A stretch of DNA of 64,000 nt from an uncultured Pelagibacteraceae bacterium. GTDB taxonomy: Bacteria > Pseudomonadota > Alphaproteobacteria > Pelagibacterales > Pelagibacteraceae. The stretch is taken from contig CACOCP010000004.1 of NCBI GenBank assembly GCA_902625715.1, positions 43,351-107,350 of the forward strand, read 5' to 3'. The notes under the pieces are model-generated. The model was not told the origin of the DNA and did not search any database. It saw only the letters and a program-made list of their open reading frames with translations. Positions 55,051 to 64,000 of this stretch are shown here, piece by piece; positions within the stretch are counted from its first letter, which is position 1; every line of letters starts with the position of its first letter. A program made the translations under genes and the position numbers.

Positions 55051-55932
55051 ATGATACCTTACGATAAACGCTCAGGAAAAATCTGGTATAATAATGAACT
55101 TGTAGATTGGCAAGATGTAAAGGTTCATGTTTTAAGTCATGGACTGCATTATGGTAGCTGTGTATTCGAGGGAGAGAGAGTTTATGATGGAAGTATTTTT
55201 AAATTAAAGGAACATACTGATAGATTTTTTTATTCAGCAGAAAGATTGGGTTTCAAAATTCCATATTCTAAAGAAGAAATTAATTTAGCAAGCAATAAAA
55301 TAATTACAGCTCAAAACGTTCAAAATGGTTATGTAAGACCTGTTGCTTGGAGAGGAAGTGAAATGATGGCAATCTCCGCGCAACAAACCAAAATTCATGT
55401 TGCTATAGCCACATGGGAGTGGGGTTCCTACTTTGATCCAAATTTAAAAATAAAGGGAATTAAATTAAACATATCTAATTGGAGAAGACCTGCGCCAAAC
55501 ACAATACCATGGGATACAAAAGCATCAGGCTTATATATGATTTGTACTTTATCAAAGCATGAAGCGGAAGCACAAGGTTACACAGATTCTCTTATGTTAG
55601 ATCATGAGGGAAACATTGCAGAGGCCACAGGAGCAAACGTTTTTTTTAAAGATAAAAATAATGTGTTACATACTCCAACTCCAGACTCATTTTTGGATGG
55701 AATTACAAGAAGGACTGTCATTGAGATCGCAAAATCTAAAAATTTAAAAGTAAATGAGAGAAAAATTAAACCTGATGAGATGTCAAATTTCGTAGGTTGT
55801 TTTCTAACTGGAACTGCTGCAGAAATTACACCTGTGTCTCAAATAGCACAGTATAACTTTAAAGTTTGTGACACAATTTTAGATCTTTCTGATAGCTATC
55901 AAAAAGTAGTAAGAAAAAAGAAAGCTGCTTAA
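55051..55932 (+). CDS. ilvE: branched-chain amino acid aminotransferase
   Basis: Final transamination in Leu, Ile and Val synthesis. The 293-residue fold type IV PLP enzyme has HGLHYGSCVFEGERVYDG, the PLP lysine in PWDTKASGLYM, GYTDSLMLDHEGNIAEATGANVFF and CFLTGTAAEITPV. It shares TTAA with the convergent pgsA stop. It is divergent from the MarR-like gene. Confidence 0.93.
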   Translation: MIPYDKRSGKIWYNNELVDWQDVKVHVLSHGLHYGSCVFEGERVYDGSIFKLKEHTDRFFYSAERLGFKIPYSKEEINLASNKIITAQNVQNGYVRPVAWRGSEMMAISAQQTKIHVAIATWEWGSYFDPNLKIKGIKLNISNWRRPAPNTIPWDTKASGLYMICTLSKHEAEAQGYTDSLMLDHEGNIAEATGANVFFKDKNNVLHTPTPDSFLDGITRRTVIEIAKSKNLKVNERKIKPDEMSNFVGCFLTGTAAEITPVSQIAQYNFKVCDTILDLSDSYQKVVRKKKAA

Positions 55933-56513
55933 TCTTTGCTATCCTCAGAGATGGCATGATCTATACCTTTTCTAAGATAATCGTAACCAGTATATAAAGT
56001 TAGAAAAGCTGAGAGCCATAAAAGAATAATCCCGATTGTCTGCGCATTATAATCTTGAAAGTTTAAAATTTTATTTCCAGTATCACCTAGCAAAAGCAAA
56101 GATATTGAAAACATTTGTAAAAAAGTTTTTAGTTTTGCTAAGTTTGAAACCGGTAATTTAATTTTGCCTTTAGCTAAAAATTCTCTTAATCCAGATATTA
56201 GTATTTCTCTTGTTAGTATTATAATTGCTGCGATTACTTCATAATTTTTTAAAGTCTGATCCATGACTAAAAGTAATAAGGCAGTAACTACTATTATTTT
56301 ATCTGCAATAGGATCAAGAAGTTCTCCAAGCTTAGACTCCTCCTTATACATCCTAGCCAATAAACCATCTAAAAAATCTGTAAATGAAGCAATTACAAAA
56401 AGTGTAAAAGGTAAAATATCTCCATAAAAACCAGGCAAATAAAAAGTAAATACAAATATAGGAACAATTATTATTCGTCCAATTGTTAGATAATTAGGAA
56501 ATTTAAATCTCAT
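55929..56513 (-). CDS. pgsA: CDP-diacylglycerol-glycerol-3-phosphate 3-phosphatidyltransferase
   Basis: Commits CDP-diacylglycerol to phosphatidylglycerol synthesis in the inner membrane. The 194-residue polytopic protein has the CDP-alcohol phosphotransferase motif in full: [28 protein letters not shown] (DxxDGxxARx8Gx3Dx3D). It overlaps uvrC by 4 bases, a pairing common in Proteobacteria. Confidence 0.95.
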   Translation of the reverse strand: MRFKFPNYLTIGRIIIVPIFVFTFYLPGFYGDILPFTLFVIASFTDFLDGLLARMYKEESKLGELLDPIADKIIVVTALLLLVMDQTLKNYEVIAAIIILTREILISGLREFLAKGKIKLPVSNLAKLKTFLQMFSISLLLLGDTGNKILNFQDYNAQTIGIILLWLSAFLTLYTGYDYLRKGIDHAISEDSKD

Positions 56514-58345
56514 TCGTGAAAAAAGTTATATATTTTTTTTGCCACTTTTTCCTCAACTCCCTCTACAGATTTAATTTCATCTAAACTAGCTGATTCGACC
56601 GATCGAGCGGATCCAAAATGATTTAAAAGAGCTCTTTTTCGAACAGATCCAATACCCTGTATTTGATCTAAAAGTGATTTACTAATACCTTTTTTTCTTT
56701 TTGCTCTATGGGCACTTATGGCAAATCGATGTGCTTCATCTCTAATCCTTTGTAAAAAAAATAAAGATGGATCGTTTTTAGCGAATTTAAATTCTTTTCC
56801 ATTGTGAAAAAAAGTTTCATTACCGCTATTTCTGTACTTACCTTTTGCAATAGCAATTACTGGTATTTCGTTCAATCCTAGATCATTCATTGTCTCTCTT
56901 GCTGATGAATACTGTCCTTTTCCACCATCAATCAAAACTAAGTCTGGGAATGTTAAGAAATTACCTTTTTCTTGGATTGCTCTTTTAAATCTTCTCTCTA
57001 AAACCTCTTTAATCATTCCGTAATCATCTTGTTTAAATTTTTCTGTTTTTATATTAAATTTCCTATATCTTTTTTTGATAAATCCTTCCTCACCATATGT
57101 GATTAATGCCCCGACACTATTTGTACCTTGAATATGACTATTATCATAAACTTCGATGATACTTATTGTATTATCTAATTTAAACTTTTTTGAAATTTCA
57201 TCTAATAAATTTCTATTATTTTGACTTTCATATAATTTTCTATTTAAACTATCTTTAGCATTTTTTATTGCAAGATTTATCACTCGCAGTTTCGAGCCTT
57301 TCTTAGCTGTTGATAAGGTGACGTTTTTATTTTCTTTTTTTGTTAAAGTTTTTTCTAACAATTTTCTTTCTTTTATATCCTCACTTAAAATTACTGAGCT
57401 AGGAACAGCCTTATTTTCATAAAATTGTGCAACAAAAGAATTGATTATATCGCTTAAAGTTTCATCTGGATCATGTTTTGGAAAAAAAGCCTGATTACCC
57501 CAATTTTGTTTCGACCTATAAAAAAATACTTGAATACAGGTTTTTCCAGACTCTTTGTATCCCGCTATCACATCAGCCTCTATGAGATTTGCCTCGCTTA
57601 TTGTTAATGAAGATTGAATAATATTTAGAGATTTTATTTTATCTCTCATAATTGCAGCTTTTTCAAAATCTAGCTCTTCACTAGCTTCTTCCATTTGTTT
57701 AGAAAGTGTTTTTTGTATTTTTCTTGATTTTCCTTTACTTAAGAATTCGTCTGCAGCCTCGACTAACTTTGCATAATCGTTTTTATTTATTTTTCCACCA
57801 CATGGTCCTGCACATCTTTTTAAAAAATAATTGAAGCAAGTTTTGTCACCAGCCTCTACTTGTTTGTCCGTGCAAGATCTTAAAAGAAATATTCTTTGAA
57901 TGGTTTTAATTGCCATATTAACTGCTAATGAACTCGCAAAAGGTCCATAATATTTACCTGGTCTATTTTTAGCACCTCTATGCCTTTCTATTCTTGGAAA
58001 TTCATGATCAGAAATAAAAATATATGGGAAAGATTTGTCGTCCTTTAATAGAATATTAAATTTTGGCTTATGTTTTTTGATTAGATTTGCCTCAAGAAGT
58101 AGAGCTTCACTCTCATTTGTAGTAGTGGTTATCTCAAGTTTTTTTGTTTGAGACAACATTCTTTCTGTTCGGATTATATGATTTTTTTCAGATACATAAC
58201 TTTTTAATCTATTAGGAAGATTCTTTGCCTTACCTACATATAAAATCTCATTATCAGAATTCAGCATTCTGTAAACTCCAGGTAATTTGGGAATTAAAGG
58301 TAATTCTTTTTTTATTACTTCTTTGCCTATGTCAGAGCTGATCAT
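56510..58345 (-). CDS. uvrC: UvrABC system excinuclease subunit C
   Basis: Makes both incisions in nucleotide excision repair. From ATG 58345 the product is 611 residues (a TTG 10 codons upstream is less likely). Features are the GIY-YIG-type nuclease at the N-terminus (LPGVYRML, then [17 protein letters not shown]), the cysteine-containing block CTDKQ...[13 protein letters not shown], a UVR motif ([13 protein letters not shown]), the RNase H-like C-terminal nuclease ([13 protein letters not shown], then VLIDGGKGQ) and helix-hairpin-helices. It overlaps folB by 14 bases. uvrB is 2 kb upstream on the same strand. Confidence 0.96.
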   Translation of the reverse strand: MISSDIGKEVIKKELPLIPKLPGVYRMLNSDNEILYVGKAKNLPNRLKSYVSEKNHIIRTERMLSQTKKLEITTTTNESEALLLEANLIKKHKPKFNILLKDDKSFPYIFISDHEFPRIERHRGAKNRPGKYYGPFASSLAVNMAIKTIQRIFLLRSCTDKQVEAGDKTCFNYFLKRCAGPCGGKINKNDYAKLVEAADEFLSKGKSRKIQKTLSKQMEEASEELDFEKAAIMRDKIKSLNIIQSSLTISEANLIEADVIAGYKESGKTCIQVFFYRSKQNWGNQAFFPKHDPDETLSDIINSFVAQFYENKAVPSSVILSEDIKERKLLEKTLTKKENKNVTLSTAKKGSKLRVINLAIKNAKDSLNRKLYESQNNRNLLDEISKKFKLDNTISIIEVYDNSHIQGTNSVGALITYGEEGFIKKRYRKFNIKTEKFKQDDYGMIKEVLERRFKRAIQEKGNFLTFPDLVLIDGGKGQYSSARETMNDLGLNEIPVIAIAKGKYRNSGNETFFHNGKEFKFAKNDPSLFFLQRIRDEAHRFAISAHRAKRKKGISKSLLDQIQGIGSVRKRALLNHFGSARSVESASLDEIKSVEGVEEKVAKKIYNFFHE

Positions 58346-58757
58346 GGCTTCTTTTTTTAGAAATTTGGATCCCAACTGAGCTGCAATCCTTCATTATTTC
58401 TAACTTTTCAATTTGAAGAGCGATTTTATCTATTCTCTTATCTTTAAAAAGTTCATCAAAGACGTCTTCTGCTAAAGTTTCTAAAAAATTGTAATGTTTA
58501 TTTTTTACTAATTTTTTTATTAATTTTACAATTTTGGCATAATTCACAATTGATTTAATATCCTTATCATTTGAGGGTTGTTTATCTTGATAATTTACTT
58601 CTAAATTAAATTTTACTTTTTGTGCTTTTTCTTTTTCAAAATCAAAATAACCAAGTTTTAAATCTAACACTAATTCTTTGATTAATACCTTCTTTTCGTA
58701 ATTAAATAAGCTTTTAGTTTTATTTATCTTAATAAGTTTAAAATTATTTTTTCTCAT
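58332..58757 (-). CDS. folB: dihydroneopterin aldolase (FolB-like)
   Basis: Likely converts dihydroneopterin to 6-hydroxymethyl-dihydropterin in folate synthesis. The 141-residue protein has a lysine-rich N-terminal extension, then the FolB core: [47 protein letters not shown], and [17 protein letters not shown] with the conserved Tyr/Glu. I use ATG 58757; a TTG upstream lies inside the hydrolase gene. The neighbouring SDR looks like a pteridine reductase, supporting the pterin role. Confidence 0.82.
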   Translation of the reverse strand: MRKNNFKLIKINKTKSLFNYEKKVLIKELVLDLKLGYFDFEKEKAQKVKFNLEVNYQDKQPSNDKDIKSIVNYAKIVKLIKKLVKNKHYNFLETLAEDVFDELFKDKRIDKIALQIEKLEIMKDCSSVGIQISKKRSHDQL

Positions 58758-58758
58758 A

Positions 58759-59712
58759 CTATTTAATTCTTGAGGCAATATATTCTTTAATTAATTGGTG
58801 ATAATACATAAAACAATCTGCTTTATTGATAATATGACCTTCATCTAATGGTGCTTGCCAATCTGATCCAGCTACATTACATTTTTTTCCGTTTATTTTT
58901 TTATTTTCAGAAATCACAATTCTTTGAAAGTTAGGAACATTATCCATCCAGTCAGATGTTAATCCCTCATAATGATCCATTGGATGAGTGAAAATTAAAA
59001 TAGGTGCATTTCCCTTTTTAATTATATCAATCTGATCTTGCCTCCATTTAGCCATACCAGGATGCTTTTTATGAAATTTTTCCATAGCTTTTTCATAGCC
59101 AACTTTTTTTACTTTATATCTTTTTGATAAATTCCAAAAACATGCAGGCAGTAGTGATATGCCTCCACCCACTTCGTTCATATATTTTGCTGTAAATCTT
59201 AATGTTGCCCATCCACCACAAGAGTGACCAGATATAAAAATTTGTTTTTTTGGTACACCCAAGTTTACAAATTTTTTAACAACTTCCAAGTTGCCTTCAA
59301 CTCTTCGATCCATTTTTGAGGTTCCTGGATAAGGTCCTTCCCATTTTTTCATCCACATTCCTCTTTTTCCTAATTCAGCACCCAAATCACCCTCAAGTTG
59401 ACCCTGACAATGAATATAAATCATAATTTCTTTATCATTAATTTTTTGTCCTGCTAATTGAGTCCAATTTCTAAGCTCTCGAATCCAAAAACAATCTTTT
59501 GATTTAACATCATTTACACTGGAACCATGATTGTAAATTATTATTATTTTATCTTTAGGACTCTTTACTTCAAATTTTTCTTCAATTTTAATTTTATCTT
59601 TCCATTTATTTGTCGGTATTATAAAACCATCTTTTTTAATACTCTCCTTTGATGCATAAAGATTAGTACATAATAACAAACTAACTAAAACTATACCTAA
59701 ATATTTTTTCAT
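58759..59712 (-). CDS. secreted alpha/beta hydrolase
   Basis: A 317-residue exported hydrolase. A signal peptide ([20 protein letters not shown]) precedes an alpha/beta-hydrolase fold with oxyanion-type IIYNHGSSV, the nucleophile elbow GHSCGGW (about 162-168), an acid in HPMDHYEG and His near DEGHII. Dienelactone hydrolase-like by eye; substrate unknown. A good GGGAGG ribosome-binding site precedes the ATG. It overlaps the SDR gene by 4 bases and lies 1 base before folB. Confidence 0.75.
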   Translation of the reverse strand: MKKYLGIVLVSLLLCTNLYASKESIKKDGFIIPTNKWKDKIKIEEKFEVKSPKDKIIIIYNHGSSVNDVKSKDCFWIRELRNWTQLAGQKINDKEIMIYIHCQGQLEGDLGAELGKRGMWMKKWEGPYPGTSKMDRRVEGNLEVVKKFVNLGVPKKQIFISGHSCGGWATLRFTAKYMNEVGGGISLLPACFWNLSKRYKVKKVGYEKAMEKFHKKHPGMAKWRQDQIDIIKKGNAPILIFTHPMDHYEGLTSDWMDNVPNFQRIVISENKKINGKKCNVAGSDWQAPLDEGHIINKADCFMYYHQLIKEYIASRIK

Positions 59713-60464
59713 TCTTTTCCTCCCATTATATCTGGTGTTTGCCAGTTTAAACTTTGACCACTATCAATAGAAATAACTTGTCCTGTAATAGATCTATTTT
59801 TAATAAAAAAGTCAACAGCACTACATATTTGCTCAACATCTACTTTCCTTTTAAGTGGAGTAGCCATGTATTGCTTTTTAAAATGTTTCTCAGATTGTCT
59901 GCTGTTCTTTATTGTTGGACCTGGAGCAATTCCATTCACTCTTATATTTGGTGCCAGGCTCATTGCACTAGTTTTTGTTAAAGTATAAAGACCAGTTTTG
60001 CTAATTGTGTAAGAAAAGAAGTAAGGAGTAAGTTTAAATACCCTTTGGTCTATGAGATTGATAATATTATTATTTTTACCTTTGATATTTTTTGCAAATT
60101 CCTTTGATAATAATGCTGGTGTTCTAAGATTTGTTCTCAAGTGGTGTCCCCAGCTATCTGTTGTAAAGTTTTCTAATTTGTCGTTTTCAAATAGTGAAGC
60201 ATTATTTATTAGACAATCAAAATATTTTAATTTTGATTTTGCAAATTTTACAATTTTATTTACATCTGTTTCTTTGCTTAAATCTCCCTTCACTAAATAA
60301 ACTTTAGTTCCATTTTTAGACAAATCTTTTTTTAGTTTCTCTGCTTTAGACTTTGACCTATTAAAATGAATTAAAATTTCTTTATTAGGACCAGATAATT
60401 TTTTTGCAATTGCAGCACCTATTCTGGTTGCGCCACCAGTAATTATGATCTTCCGTGCTTCCAT
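59709..60464 (-). CDS. SDR-family reductase, pteridine reductase/FolM-like
   Basis: Classical short-chain dehydrogenase of 251 residues. The N-terminal [15 protein letters not shown] has an Arg at the position that favours NADPH in pteridine reductases; NNASLFEND follows, with the YxxxK pair in YTISKTGLY and [14 protein letters not shown] at the end. The NNASxFxND and GGxxRIG forms resemble FolM/PTR1, and folB lies in the same operon, so a pterin substrate is likely but not shown. Confidence 0.72.
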   Translation of the reverse strand: MEARKIIITGGATRIGAAIAKKLSGPNKEILIHFNRSKSKAEKLKKDLSKNGTKVYLVKGDLSKETDVNKIVKFAKSKLKYFDCLINNASLFENDKLENFTTDSWGHHLRTNLRTPALLSKEFAKNIKGKNNNIINLIDQRVFKLTPYFFSYTISKTGLYTLTKTSAMSLAPNIRVNGIAPGPTIKNSRQSEKHFKKQYMATPLKRKVDVEQICSAVDFFIKNRSITGQVISIDSGQSLNWQTPDIMGGKE

Positions 60465-62620
60465 TTTTTATCTCTTTTTTTTGTAACTTTAGTGCCTGGC
60501 ATCCCCATTGTTGATCTACCTTTTGGATAAAGTTTATTTTTAACGTCATACTGCCTTATTTTTGGGTTTAATGTAATTTCTAATTCTGTGCTTTCTAGTT
60601 TTCTAATTTCGTCTCTGATTTTAGCTGCTTCCTCAAATTCTAGGTTTGATGCAGCTTCTTTCATTTTCTTGTCTAGACCTTTGAGATGTTTTTTTAAATT
60701 TCCACCAATATTTGATCCCTCACTAATTTTTACATAATCTTTTTCATAAACACTCTCTAAAATATCACTTATTTCTTTTTTAACAGACTTTGCATCTATT
60801 TTGTGTTTCTTATTGTACGCAAGCTGGATATTTCTTCTCCTATCAGTTTCAGCAATTGCTTTTTTGATACTCCTTGTTTCTTTGTCTGCATATAAAATAA
60901 CTTTGCCATCCACATTTCTAGCAGCTCTTCCAATAGTTTGGATCAATGAAGTTTCAGATCTCAAAAAACCTTCTTTATCTGCATCTAAAATACCTACCAG
61001 CGCACATTCTGGAATATCAAGCCCCTCTCTTAATAGATTTATTCCAACTAATACGTCAAATACACCCATTCTTAAATCTCGCATAATTTCAATTCTTTCT
61101 AAGGTATCTATATCTGAGTGTAGATATCTTACCTTTACACCATTTTCATGAAGATACTCCGTTAAATCTTCTGCCATTTTTTTTGTTAAAGTTGTAACTA
61201 ATACCCTGTGATTATTTTCAACAACTCTTTTACATTCATGCATTAAGTCATCCACTTGATTTTTAGCAGGTCTTATTTCTACTACAGGATCTATTAATCC
61301 AGTTGGTCTTATAACTTGATCAATAAATTGACCTTTTGTTTGTTCTAACTCCCATGGTCCAGGAGTTGCTGATACAAATACTGTTTGTGTCCTCATAAGA
61401 TCCCATTCCTCAAACTTTAGAGGTCTATTATCCATACATGATGGCAATCTGAACCCATACTCTGCCAAAGTACTTTTTCTTGATCTATCCCCTTTATACA
61501 TCCCATTTAGTTGAGGAACAGTTACATGGCATTCATCTACAAATATTAATGTATTATCTGGAAAATATTCAAAAAGAGTAGGCGGCGGTTCACCAGGTTT
61601 TCTACCAGATAAAAACCTTGAATAGTTTTCAATCCCCGCGCATGATCCTGTGGCCTCAATCATTTCAAGATCAAATTTCGTTCTCTCTTCCAGTCTCTGT
61701 GCTTCAAGAAGTTTATTTTCAGCTTTATGTTTTTTTAAAGTTATTTCCAACTCTTTTCTAATTTTAATTATCGCTTGTTCTACTGTTGGCTTAGGAGTTA
61801 TGTAATGACTATTGGCGTATACTTTAACTAAGTTTAAATCTCTTACGGTATCACCAGTTAAAGGATCAAATTCTTCTATATGTTCTAATTTTTCACCAAA
61901 TAAACTCAACCTCCAAGCTCTATCTTCAAGATGTGATGGAAATATCTCTAAATTTTCTCCTCGAGCCCTAAAAGTTCCTCTAAAAAAATTTTGATCATTT
62001 CTTTTATATTGTAAGGCTACAAGAGATTTTATGATTTGCTCCCGGTTGTATTCATAATTTTTCTGAAGAGTTAGTGTCATTTTGCTGTATGCTTCTACTG
62101 ACCCAAGTCCATAAATACACGAAACACTTGCAACAATTAATACATCGTCTCTCTCTAAAAGTGATCTTGTAGCAGAGTGCCTCATCCTATCTATTTGTTC
62201 ATTAATGGATGCTTCTTTCTCGATATATGTATCTGATCTTGGAACATATGCTTCTGGAGTATAATAATCGTAGTAAGAAACAAAATATTCAACTGCATTA
62301 TCTGGAAAAAAAGTTTTCATTTCTCCATAAAGTTGAGCTGCTAATGTTTTGTTTGGAGCTAGAATTAATGCAGGTCTATTAGTTTCTTCAATAACTTTAG
62401 CCATAGTAAAAGTCTTACCTGAGCCAGTAACACCAAGTAAAACTTGGTTAAACTCATTTTTTTTTGCTCCTTTAACTAATTTTTTTATTGCCTCAGGTTG
62501 ATCCCCTGCAGGCTTAAAGTCTGACTTAATTTTAAACTTTTTTCCACCTTCAAGTTTTCCACCTATTTCAGGATTTTTACTCTGTATATCAGTAATTAAA
62601 TCTTGATAAGTATTTTGCAT
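60443..62620 (-). CDS. uvrB: UvrABC system protein B
   Basis: Damage-verifying helicase-like subunit of excision repair. The 725-residue protein has Walker [10 protein letters not shown], the beta-hairpin [21 protein letters not shown], the DECH-type box FVDECH, helicase motifs VSATPGPWE and QTIGRAARN, and the C-terminal UVR motif [17 protein letters not shown] that binds UvrC. Its end overlaps the SDR gene by 22 bases. It is divergent from the aminotransferase gene. Confidence 0.97.
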   Translation of the reverse strand: MQNTYQDLITDIQSKNPEIGGKLEGGKKFKIKSDFKPAGDQPEAIKKLVKGAKKNEFNQVLLGVTGSGKTFTMAKVIEETNRPALILAPNKTLAAQLYGEMKTFFPDNAVEYFVSYYDYYTPEAYVPRSDTYIEKEASINEQIDRMRHSATRSLLERDDVLIVASVSCIYGLGSVEAYSKMTLTLQKNYEYNREQIIKSLVALQYKRNDQNFFRGTFRARGENLEIFPSHLEDRAWRLSLFGEKLEHIEEFDPLTGDTVRDLNLVKVYANSHYITPKPTVEQAIIKIRKELEITLKKHKAENKLLEAQRLEERTKFDLEMIEATGSCAGIENYSRFLSGRKPGEPPPTLFEYFPDNTLIFVDECHVTVPQLNGMYKGDRSRKSTLAEYGFRLPSCMDNRPLKFEEWDLMRTQTVFVSATPGPWELEQTKGQFIDQVIRPTGLIDPVVEIRPAKNQVDDLMHECKRVVENNHRVLVTTLTKKMAEDLTEYLHENGVKVRYLHSDIDTLERIEIMRDLRMGVFDVLVGINLLREGLDIPECALVGILDADKEGFLRSETSLIQTIGRAARNVDGKVILYADKETRSIKKAIAETDRRRNIQLAYNKKHKIDAKSVKKEISDILESVYEKDYVKISEGSNIGGNLKKHLKGLDKKMKEAASNLEFEEAAKIRDEIRKLESTELEITLNPKIRQYDVKNKLYPKGRSTMGMPGTKVTKKRDKKWKHGRS

Positions 62621-62644
62621 ATATTAAAGAACGTATTAAAATAA

Positions 62645-62650
62645 TATAAT
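62645..62650 (+). promoter_or_regulatory. -10 box TATAAT directly before the aminotransferase gene
   Basis: A consensus TATAAT ends 6 bases before the ATG at 62657. Initiation 7 bases after it would fall at the start codon, giving a leaderless mRNA. No good -35 hexamer is seen at the usual distance. Confidence 0.35.
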
Positions 62651-62656
62651 ATTTCA

Positions 62657-63856
62657 ATGAGCATTATATCAGACAGCTTAAATAGAATTAAACCATCACC
62701 AACACTTGCTGTGACTCAAAAAGCGAGAGAGTTAAAAGCCGCTGGTAAAGATGTAATTGCTCTAGGTGCTGGAGAACCTGACTTTGATACTCCAGAAAAT
62801 ATTAAAAATGCAGCAATAAAAGCAATAAATGATGGCGATACAAAATACACTGCGGTTGATGGAACGCCTGCTCTAAAAAAAGCAATATCAGAAAAATTTA
62901 AAAGAGAAAATAATATAAATTATAGCACTGATGAAATTACAGTAGGAGCTGGTGGAAAGCATGTAATTTATAATTTGATGATGGCAACGCTGAACAAAGG
63001 TGACGAAGTAATAATTCCAGCACCTTACTGGGTTTCATATCCTGACATAGTTTTACTCGCTGGAGCAAATCCAGTTGTAATTGAATGTTCTGAAGATCAA
63101 GGATTTAAACTTACAGCAAAAGACTTGGAGGGTGTAATAACAAATAACACTAAATGGTTAATTTTAAATTCTCCATCTAACCCAACTGGCGCATGTTACA
63201 CTGAGCAAGAGATTAAAAACTTAGCAATGGTTTTAAAAAGAAATCCTCATGTAAATATTCTAAGCGATGATATTTATGAGCATGTGGTTTATGAAAATTT
63301 CAAATTTTTTACAATAGCACAAGTTCCAGAACTAAAAAATAAAGTAGTTACAATGAATGGTGTAAGCAAATCCTACGCAATGACAGGATGGAGAATTGGC
63401 TTTGCTGGAGGTTCAAAAGAAATTATAAAAGCTATAGCAAAAATTCAATCTCAATCTACTACAAATCCATCTTCTATAAGTCAAGCCGCAGCTGTTGAAG
63501 CCTTAAGTGGCAATCAAGATTTTATATCAGTCAGATCAAAAGCTTTTCAAGAAAGAAGAGATTTCGTAGTCAATTCACTTAATGATATAGATGGGATCAG
63601 CTGTCTTAAACCTGACGGTGCTTTTTACGTTTTTCCAAGCTGCAAAGAACTTATTGGAAAAAAAGATAAAGATGGAAAAAAATTAGAAAATGATACTGAT
63701 TTTGTTCAGTCTTTGTTAGAAAATAATAATGTTGCTGTAGTACAGGGTTCAGCCTTTGGACTAGATGGTTTTTTTAGAATTTCTTACGCAACTTCGATGA
63801 AAAATTTAGAAAAAGCAATGATTAGAATTAAAGAATTTTGTGAAAGCTTAAGTTAA
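62657..63856 (+). CDS. aspartate/aromatic aminotransferase, class I
   Basis: PLP-dependent aminotransferase of 399 residues from the subgroup Ig aspartate aminotransferases (AspC/AatA-like). Motifs are GAGEPDFDTP, YWVSYPDIV, NSPSNPTGACY, and the PLP lysine in MNGVSKSYAMTGWRIGFAGG; FRISYATS near the end binds the substrate carboxylate. Substrate may be aspartate or prephenate. It converges on trxB with 7 bases between stops. Confidence 0.9.
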   Translation: MSIISDSLNRIKPSPTLAVTQKARELKAAGKDVIALGAGEPDFDTPENIKNAAIKAINDGDTKYTAVDGTPALKKAISEKFKRENNINYSTDEITVGAGGKHVIYNLMMATLNKGDEVIIPAPYWVSYPDIVLLAGANPVVIECSEDQGFKLTAKDLEGVITNNTKWLILNSPSNPTGACYTEQEIKNLAMVLKRNPHVNILSDDIYEHVVYENFKFFTIAQVPELKNKVVTMNGVSKSYAMTGWRIGFAGGSKEIIKAIAKIQSQSTTNPSSISQAAAVEALSGNQDFISVRSKAFQERRDFVVNSLNDIDGISCLKPDGAFYVFPSCKELIGKKDKDGKKLENDTDFVQSLLENNNVAVVQGSAFGLDGFFRISYATSMKNLEKAMIRIKEFCESLS

Positions 63857-63863
63857 ATATTTT

Positions 63864-64000
<137 letters not shown>

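Overview
The window is a strongly A+T-rich, very tightly packed bacterial chromosome segment. It looks like the SAR11 clade (Candidatus Pelagibacter, Alphaproteobacteria). The reasons are the base composition, lysine/asparagine/isoleucine-rich proteins, near-absent intergenic DNA, alphaproteobacterial gene orders (coxB-coxA-ctaB-coxF-ctaG-coxC-surf1; atpI-B-E-F'-F; ispH-thrB-rnhA; petP/petR-type regulators; ccrM), and a retinal-making crtIBY-blh cluster. No insertion sequence, prophage, CRISPR array, rRNA operon or toxin system was seen. No gene-free stretch exceeds about 110 bases, and that longest one holds a tRNA. Nearly everything is core housekeeping.

Layout. 1-3.2 kb: pgi, rsmD, purD and a DUF2093 protein. 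3.2-8.8 kb: an overlapping lipid A/Kdo operon (msbA, waaA, lpxK, lpxL) with ubiA upstream. 8.9-12.5 kb: a DUF2721 membrane protein, a quinone oxidoreductase, a pirin, a HAD dehalogenase and rsmE. 12.5-18 kb: the aa3-type cytochrome c oxidase operon with assembly factors. 18-22.2 kb: thrC, a peroxiredoxin, a PhyH dioxygenase, rnhA and thrB. 22.2-27.4 kb: ispH joined to blh, crtY, crtB and crtI, which make retinal from isoprenoid precursors. 27.4-29.8 kb: the F0 half of ATP synthase. 29.8-33.4 kb: a short SMC without a visible hinge, a DsbA-like protein and DciA. 33.4-40.7 kb: mutY, an FAD monooxygenase, ccrM, rnhB, an unrecognised 44-residue membrane protein, a uracil-DNA glycosylase, a TPR protein and ispE. 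40.7-43.8 kb: tRNA-Gln(UUG) placed 3 bases before cca, then greA, hemF and trmL. 43.9-46.4 kb: the bc1 complex petABC. 46.4-52.6 kb: ychF, pth, rplY, prs, pgeF, a MidA-like methyltransferase, lgt and ubiK. 52.6-55.9 kb: a histidine kinase / response regulator / MarR trio and ilvE. 55.9-62.6 kb: pgsA, uvrC, folB, a secreted hydrolase, a pteridine-reductase-like SDR and uvrB. 62.7-64 kb: an aspartate aminotransferase and the C-terminus of thioredoxin reductase.

Functional theme: bc1 complex, cytochrome c oxidase, ATP synthase F0 and retinal synthesis together describe a proton-motive-force economy with a light-driven supplement. The proteorhodopsin gene itself is not in the window. The thioredoxin reductase fragment at the right edge suggests it could lie just beyond.

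The most notable observations are regulatory or architectural. Four GANTC sites crowd into and around the promoter of the GANTC methyltransferase gene ccrM. The gene for the CCA-adding enzyme is joined to a tRNA gene by 3 nucleotides. The divergent dciA and mutY start codons abut in a single CATATG. Four of ten convergent gene pairs share one TTAA as both stop codons. The SMC protein appears to lack its hinge. The uracil-DNA glycosylase has lost its Fe-S cysteines. All functional calls rest on motif recognition by reading; no database search was run.
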